The notes beneath the pieces are model-generated. The model saw only the letters and a list, made by a program, of their open reading frames with translations. It did no database searches and was not told the origin of the DNA. From contig CALEPU010000248.1 of assembly GCA_937913075.1 (NCBI GenBank), forward strand, positions 1-8,348: a stretch of 8,348 bases of DNA, given 5' to 3'. The stretch is from an uncultured Clostridia bacterium (GTDB taxonomy: Bacteria; Bacillota; Clostridia; Christensenellales; CAG-138). This document shows, piece after piece, positions 5,486 through 8,348 of this stretch (position 1 is the stretch's first letter; each line of letters begins with the position of its first letter). A program made the position numbers and the translations under genes.

Positions 5486-5903
5486 TATCCGCGGAGTGAT
5501 CGGCAAGCGTCCTTATTTTCCGAACAGCGTCGGCGATGAGCGTCTTGGTATTGGGATCGGTCACGCCCGCGATAAGATTATTGCAGCTATTGAACGGTAT
5601 CAGTATCCTGACTGCGCTGCTTTGAGCTACCGCCTGCGCCATGCGCGGGGTGACCTCGCCCAGCATTGAATCCGCGATCACAATGCCGATCGGACCGACT
5701 ATAACGTCCGCGGTTTTGCTGCAAACGATAACGGGGTTTTCTCCCGTAGCAGCCTCGTCGGCTCCGGCTTTGAGCATAGCGGAAGCAGCGGCGCTGTTGG
5801 TGCCGACGGCAGTTACCTTAGCCTCCGGCAGCTCGTTTTTGATGGCGGCGATAAGCTGTTTGCCTGCCCCGCCCCCCTGTGCGTCTATAACAAGTATTCT
5901 CAT
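5475..5903 (-). CDS. DUF3842 family protein
   Basis: A 142-residue soluble protein that I recognise as DUF3842, a family common in anaerobic Firmicutes and of unknown function. The N-terminus MRILVIDAQGGGAGKQLIAA has a beta strand followed by a glycine-rich GGGAGK turn, which resembles a nucleotide-binding loop of a Rossmann-like fold. Further conserved blocks are AVGTNSAAASAMLKAGADEA (34-53), VGPIGIVIADSMLGEVTP and LIPFNSCNN. No signal peptide or membrane segment is seen. Two ATGs are in frame at 5909 and 5903. The second is 8 nt from AAAGGA and matches the usual family start. It begins 27 nt after the DUF4097 remnant and is probably transcribed with padR and the DUF1700 gene; no terminator lies between them. 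Confidence 0.88.
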   Translation of the reverse strand: MRILVIDAQGGGAGKQLIAAIKNELPEAKVTAVGTNSAAASAMLKAGADEAATGENPVIVCSKTADVIVGPIGIVIADSMLGEVTPRMAQAVAQSSAVRILIPFNSCNNLIAGVTDPNTKTLIADAVRKIRTLADHSADIDK

Positions 5904-5930
5904 AATCATATTCCTTTCCGCTTATGGCTG

Positions 5931-6059
5931 TCAGTTGCCGCCGTTTTCAAAGGCGACGCCGATATCGCCTGTGGCGGCTTTGACCGTAACGGTATCCGCA
6001 GTAATGCCGTTAAGACCGATATCGCCCGTGCCGCTCTTAACGGTAAGCCCGTTCTCAAT
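5931..6059 (-). pseudogene. Remnant of a DUF4097-type beta-repeat protein
   Basis: In the +1 frame relative to the DUF1700 gene, 42 residues run to a stop at 5933-5931. They contain two repeat units, VKSGTGDIGLNGI and VKAATGDIGVAF, the typical TGDI beta-strand repeat of DUF4097 (adhesin-like) proteins, which normally have 200 or more residues of such repeats. The frame opens only at a TGA at 6107, so there is no room for a complete gene and no start codon or ribosome binding site. It looks like the C-terminal end of a once longer protein left after deletion plus frameshift. Confidence 0.6.
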
Positions 6060-6414
6060 GGAACAATCGTTGAAGGAAGTTTGCAACGCTGTCGGCGTTG
6101 AAATTCAAAAGCGAGGTGATGAAGTACAGTATTATCCCGCAGATAAAGCCCGCGAGCAGTATGCCGACCGCGGCTAAGACGGGCCACTTGCCTCCCCTTT
6201 TCAGCTTCACTCCGCGCTCTTTTGCGTCCTGCAAAATGCCCTGCGCGACGGGCTTTGCCTCGCCGAGCTGCATCACTGCGGATTCTTCGGTGAAGCCCTC
6301 CTCCACCCTGTCGTCGATCAGCTCGGAATAATAGTCCAGCGCCTTCTTCCGCTCCGCAGCGGGCAGAGCTTTAAGCTCGCCGTTAAGCTTTTTAAGGAAA
6401 TTCTTTTTAGTCAT
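6055..6414 (-). CDS. DUF1700 (HAAS domain) protein, C-terminally truncated
   Basis: A 119-residue protein. Residues 1-65 form the HAAS/DUF1700 helical domain (MTKKNFLKKLNGELKALP, then YYSELIDDRVEEGFTEESAV), almost always encoded with PadR regulators in Firmicutes. A basic stretch (KLKRGGK) precedes one membrane helix at about 78-102, after which only 17 residues remain. Family members usually have more membrane helices or a long DUF4097 beta-repeat region. Here the stop at 6057-6055 falls just where a DUF4097 remnant starts in another frame. ATG 6414 is preferred (AAGGAGG 6 nt upstream) and overlaps the padR stop by 8 nt (ATGACTAA), so translation is probably coupled. Likely a membrane partner in envelope-stress or sensing control; function not established. 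It may be a decayed gene. Confidence 0.8.
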   Translation of the reverse strand: MTKKNFLKKLNGELKALPAAERKKALDYYSELIDDRVEEGFTEESAVMQLGEAKPVAQGILQDAKERGVKLKRGGKWPVLAAVGILLAGFICGIILYFITSLLNFNADSVANFLQRLFH

Positions 6415-6724
6415 AAGCCGCCTCCTTAGCAATGAAAGAATATATCTTCATAATATCCTGCCAGTCATGCAAAAACTCTTGTATCCTCCTCCGCCCCTCC
6501 GGCGTTATGGAGTAATACTTACGCAGCCTGCCGTTGTGCTCCGCGCTCGTCACGGTAAGGCATTGTGCAGCCTCGAGCCTTTTGAGTATTGGGTAGAGCG
6601 TGGACTCGGATATCTCCATATACGGCGAAACGTCGCGTATGAGCTTGTAGCCGTAGGTCGGCCCCCGCAGCATTGCGGCAAGCACGCAGACCTCTATCAT
6701 GCCCCTTTTGAGCTGAACGTCCAT
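6407..6724 (-). CDS. PadR family transcriptional regulator
   Basis: A 105-residue winged-helix DNA-binding protein of the short PadR type. The wHTH spans about residues 10-80: TYGYKLIRDV, the recognition helix region ISESTLYPILKRLEA (38-52), and the wing NGRLRKYYSITPEGRRR (64-80). A short C-terminal helix for dimerisation follows. Start ATG 6724 lies 6 nt from GGGAGGT. It is the first gene of a unit with the DUF1700 gene, with which it overlaps by 8 nt. A palindrome with TATACTAT arms covers its own promoter, so it very probably represses itself. The inducer is unknown. Confidence 0.93.
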   Translation of the reverse strand: MDVQLKRGMIEVCVLAAMLRGPTYGYKLIRDVSPYMEISESTLYPILKRLEAAQCLTVTSAEHNGRLRKYYSITPEGRRRIQEFLHDWQDIMKIYSFIAKEAAYD

Positions 6725-6744
6725 GGCAATACCTCCCTTCGCCT

Positions 6745-6767
6745 TATACTATATAACACATAGTATA
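6745..6767. promoter_or_regulatory. Putative PadR operator
   Basis: TATACTAT (6745-6752), 7-nt spacer, ATAGTATA (6760-6767): perfect 8-bp arms. It covers the -10 box and most of the spacer of the padR promoter. Dimeric PadR proteins bind inverted repeats of this size, so autoregulation is the natural reading. Confidence 0.6.
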
Positions 6768-6776
6768 GCGTGTCAA
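6748..6776 (-). promoter_or_regulatory. Promoter of the padR-DUF1700-DUF3842 unit
   Basis: Minus strand: perfect TTGACA (6776-6771), 17-nt spacer, TATAGT (6753-6748; 5 of 6). The start near 6741 gives a leader of about 17 nt before ATG 6724. Confidence 0.8.
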
Positions 6777-6797
6777 GAGGTATAAATAATATATTAA

Positions 6798-6822
6798 GGG
6801 AGCCCGCATCATGCAGGCTCCC
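6798..6822 (-). terminator. Intrinsic terminator after the GGGtGRT gene
   Basis: GGGAGCC (6798-6804) pairs with GGCTCCC (6816-6822), with a further GCA/TGC inner pairing. On the minus strand it is followed by TTAATATATTATTTAT. It lies about 20 nt after the GGGtGRT stop and separates that unit from the padR promoter. Confidence 0.75.
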
Positions 6823-6841
6823 TTTGCAAAAGCACTTTCGT

Positions 6842-7840
6842 TTATTTCATCGCTTCCGCGACGGCGACGGCGACTGCGACGGTTGCGCCGACCATGGGGT
6901 TGTTGCCCATGCCGATGAGACCCATCATCTCGACGTGAGCGGGCACCGAGGAGGAGCCTGCAAACTGGGCGTCGGAGTGCATCCTGCCCATTGTATCGGT
7001 CATGCCGTAAGAAGCGGGTCCCGCCGCCATATTATCCGGGTGGAGAGTACGGCCGGTACCGCCGCCGGAAGCGACGGAGAAATACTTTTTGCCGTTCTCC
7101 CAGCACCATTTCTTATAGGTGCCGGCGACGGGGTGCTGGAACCTTGTGGGGTTGGTGGAGTTGCCGGTGATGGAAACGTCGACATGCTCATGGCGCATTA
7201 TCGCAACGCCCTCGTTGACGTCGTCCGCGCCGTAGCAGCGAACCTTGCTGCGCTCGCCCTTCGAGAACGCCTTGGTATAGACGATATTGAGCTCATCCTT
7301 ATACTGGTCGTAATCCGTCTCAACGTAGGTGAAGCCGTTGATGCGGCTGATGATATAGGCGGCGTCCTTGCCGAGGCCGTTCAATATGACCTGCAAGGGC
7401 TTTTTGCGGACCTTGTTTGCGGTGGAGGCGATGCCTATCGCGCCCTCTGCCGCAGCAAAGCTCTCATGCCCTGCGAGGAAAGCAAAGCACTCGGTCTCCT
7501 CGGAAAGGAGCATTGCGGCAAGATTGCCGTGGCCCAAGCCGACCTTACGGTTATCCGCAACGGAGCCGGGTATGCAGAACGCCTGAAGACCCAGACCAAT
7601 GGCGGAAGCCGCCTCCGCAGCGGACTTGACCTGCTGCTTTATTGCGATGGCGGCGCCGAGGGTGTATGCGTACACCGCGTTCTCAAACGCGATGGGCTGT
7701 ATGCCCAATACGAGCGAGCGCACATCGACGCCCGCGTCCTCGGTGATCTTGACAGCGTGTTCAAGGCTCTCGATGCCGTACTTTGCCATCTCGACATTGA
7801 GCTTTTCTATTCTTCTCTCATATCCTTCAAAAGTTGCCAT
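6842..7840 (-). CDS. GGGtGRT family protein
   Basis: A 332-residue protein that I recognise by its name-giving motif GGGTGRT (259-265), in the context ASGGGTGRTLHPDNMAAGP. The family is widespread in anaerobic Firmicutes and has no established function. Other strongly conserved-looking stretches are GLGHGNLAAMLLSEETECFA (101-120), FLAGHESFAAAEGAIGI and SITGNSTNPTRFQHPVAGTY. It has several cysteines (89, 118, 202, 246), no signal peptide and no clear transmembrane helix; the end is alanine/valine rich (GATVAVAVAVAEAMK). ATG 7840 is chosen because GAGGTG lies 4 nt upstream and overlaps the stop codon of the preceding scaffold gene (8-nt gap), which points to coupled translation. The pairing suggests a role tied to an iron-sulphur or thiol-based process, but that is inference. 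Confidence 0.9.
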   Translation of the reverse strand: MATFEGYERRIEKLNVEMAKYGIESLEHAVKITEDAGVDVRSLVLGIQPIAFENAVYAYTLGAAIAIKQQVKSAAEAASAIGLGLQAFCIPGSVADNRKVGLGHGNLAAMLLSEETECFAFLAGHESFAAAEGAIGIASTANKVRKKPLQVILNGLGKDAAYIISRINGFTYVETDYDQYKDELNIVYTKAFSKGERSKVRCYGADDVNEGVAIMRHEHVDVSITGNSTNPTRFQHPVAGTYKKWCWENGKKYFSVASGGGTGRTLHPDNMAAGPASYGMTDTMGRMHSDAQFAGSSSVPAHVEMMGLIGMGNNPMVGATVAVAVAVAEAMK

Positions 7841-7848
7841 ACTGCACC

Positions 7849-8348
7849 TCACTCCCTGCGGGGGTCAACGTACTTTGCGGCCTCTTGGAACCTGCCGTAA
7901 GTACCGGTAAACTTCTTATAAGCCTCGTTGGGCTCCATGCCCTTCTTAATGGCGTCCATCATCTTGCCGAGGGAAACGTATTCGTAACCGATTATCTCGT
8001 TCTCCTCATCGAGAGCGAGACGGGAGACATAGCCCTCGCTCATTTCGAGGTACCTTGCGCCCTTGGCCTTGGTGCCGTACATGGTGCCGATCTGGCTCCT
8101 CAAGCCCTTGCCGAGATCCTCCATGCCTCCGCCGACGGGCAGACCGTTATCGGAGAACGCGCTCTGCGTCCTGCCGTATGCAAACTGGAGGAAAATCTCA
8201 CGAAGGGCGACGTTTATGGCGTCGCACACGAGGTCGGTGTTCATAGCCTCCAAGAGGGTCTTGCCGGGCAGTATCTCCGCCGCCATAGCCGCGGAATGGG
8301 TCATACCGCTGCAGCCTACTGTCTCGACCAGCGCCTCCTCTATGATAC
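7849..8348 (-). CDS. NifU/IscU-like iron-sulphur scaffold protein, 5' end cut by window edge
   Basis: The last 165 residues of a protein whose start lies beyond the right edge; the frame is open to base 8348. Near the edge is VGCSGMTHSAAMAAEIL, which resembles the second-cysteine loop of IscU/NifU-N proteins (GCG-A-SAS-type). Another cysteine follows in DLVCDAINVAL. The C-terminal part (YGRTQSAFSDNGLPVGGGM, then YLEMSEGYVSRLALDEENEI) extends past a standard IscU and belongs to the variant that accompanies GGGtGRT genes. It would bind a nascent Fe-S cluster or related metal centre in the cytoplasm. The stop overlaps the ribosome binding site of the GGGtGRT gene. Fe-S assembly is by family resemblance; whether this variant still serves as a general scaffold is unknown. 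Confidence 0.8.
   Translation of the reverse strand, partial: IIEEALVETVGCSGMTHSAAMAAEILPGKTLLEAMNTDLVCDAINVALREIFLQFAYGRTQSAFSDNGLPVGGGMEDLGKGLRSQIGTMYGTKAKGARYLEMSEGYVSRLALDEENEIIGYEYVSLGKMMDAIKKGMEPNEAYKKFTGTYGRFQEAAKYVDPRRE

Noticed and set aside
5906..6187. Minus-strand open frame of 93 codons overlapping the DUF1700 end
   Set aside because: Arginine-rich frame without family resemblance. The adjacent frame carries the recognisable DUF4097 repeats instead.
6770..7900. Long plus-strand open frame of 376 codons opposite the GGGtGRT gene
   Set aside because: It mirrors the whole minus-strand gene, has no ribosome binding site, and resembles no family. Long antisense frames are expected in GC-biased coding DNA.

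Overview
The window looks like chromosomal DNA from an anaerobic Clostridia-type Firmicute of fairly high GC. The inference rests on the PadR/DUF1700 pair, a DUF3842 gene, an ECF-transporter substrate component, a GGGtGRT gene next to a NifU/IscU-like scaffold gene, and strong AGGAGG-type ribosome binding sites. No tRNA, rRNA, insertion sequence, CRISPR array or phage gene was seen. Every confident protein gene is on the minus strand, so transcription runs from high to low coordinates.

Layout, in transcription order from the right. (1) 8348-6842: a scaffold gene cut by the window edge, then the GGGtGRT gene, closed by a terminator at 6798-6822. (2) 6776-5475: a promoter with an embedded palindrome, padR, a short DUF1700 gene overlapping it by 8 nt, an out-of-frame remnant of a DUF4097 beta-repeat protein, and a DUF3842 gene. 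(3) 5485-4690: a promoter inside the end of the DUF3842 gene, a roughly 150-nt structured leader containing a U-tract terminator, an ECF S-component gene and its terminator. (4) 4661-1894: a promoter, CoA-transferase subunits A and B, an intrinsic terminator, thiolase, then one or two terminators. (5) 1754-1: a promoter, a GT2-GtrA membrane glycosyltransferase and a MntP-type manganese exporter that runs off the left edge.

The CoA-transferase and thiolase genes form a short acetoacetate/butyrate-type module: CoA is moved onto a short-chain acid such as acetoacetate, and thiolase interconverts acetoacetyl-CoA and two acetyl-CoA. The only plus-strand transcription unit with support is non-coding: an extended -10 promoter at 1782-1810 followed about 85 nt later by a terminator, with a strong hairpin between.

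The points most worth a second look are this small RNA candidate, the attenuator-like leader of the ECF gene, the terminator squeezed between ctfB and thl, the collapsed DUF1700-DUF4097 locus, the self-overlapping padR operator, and the uncharacterised GGGtGRT/scaffold pair.
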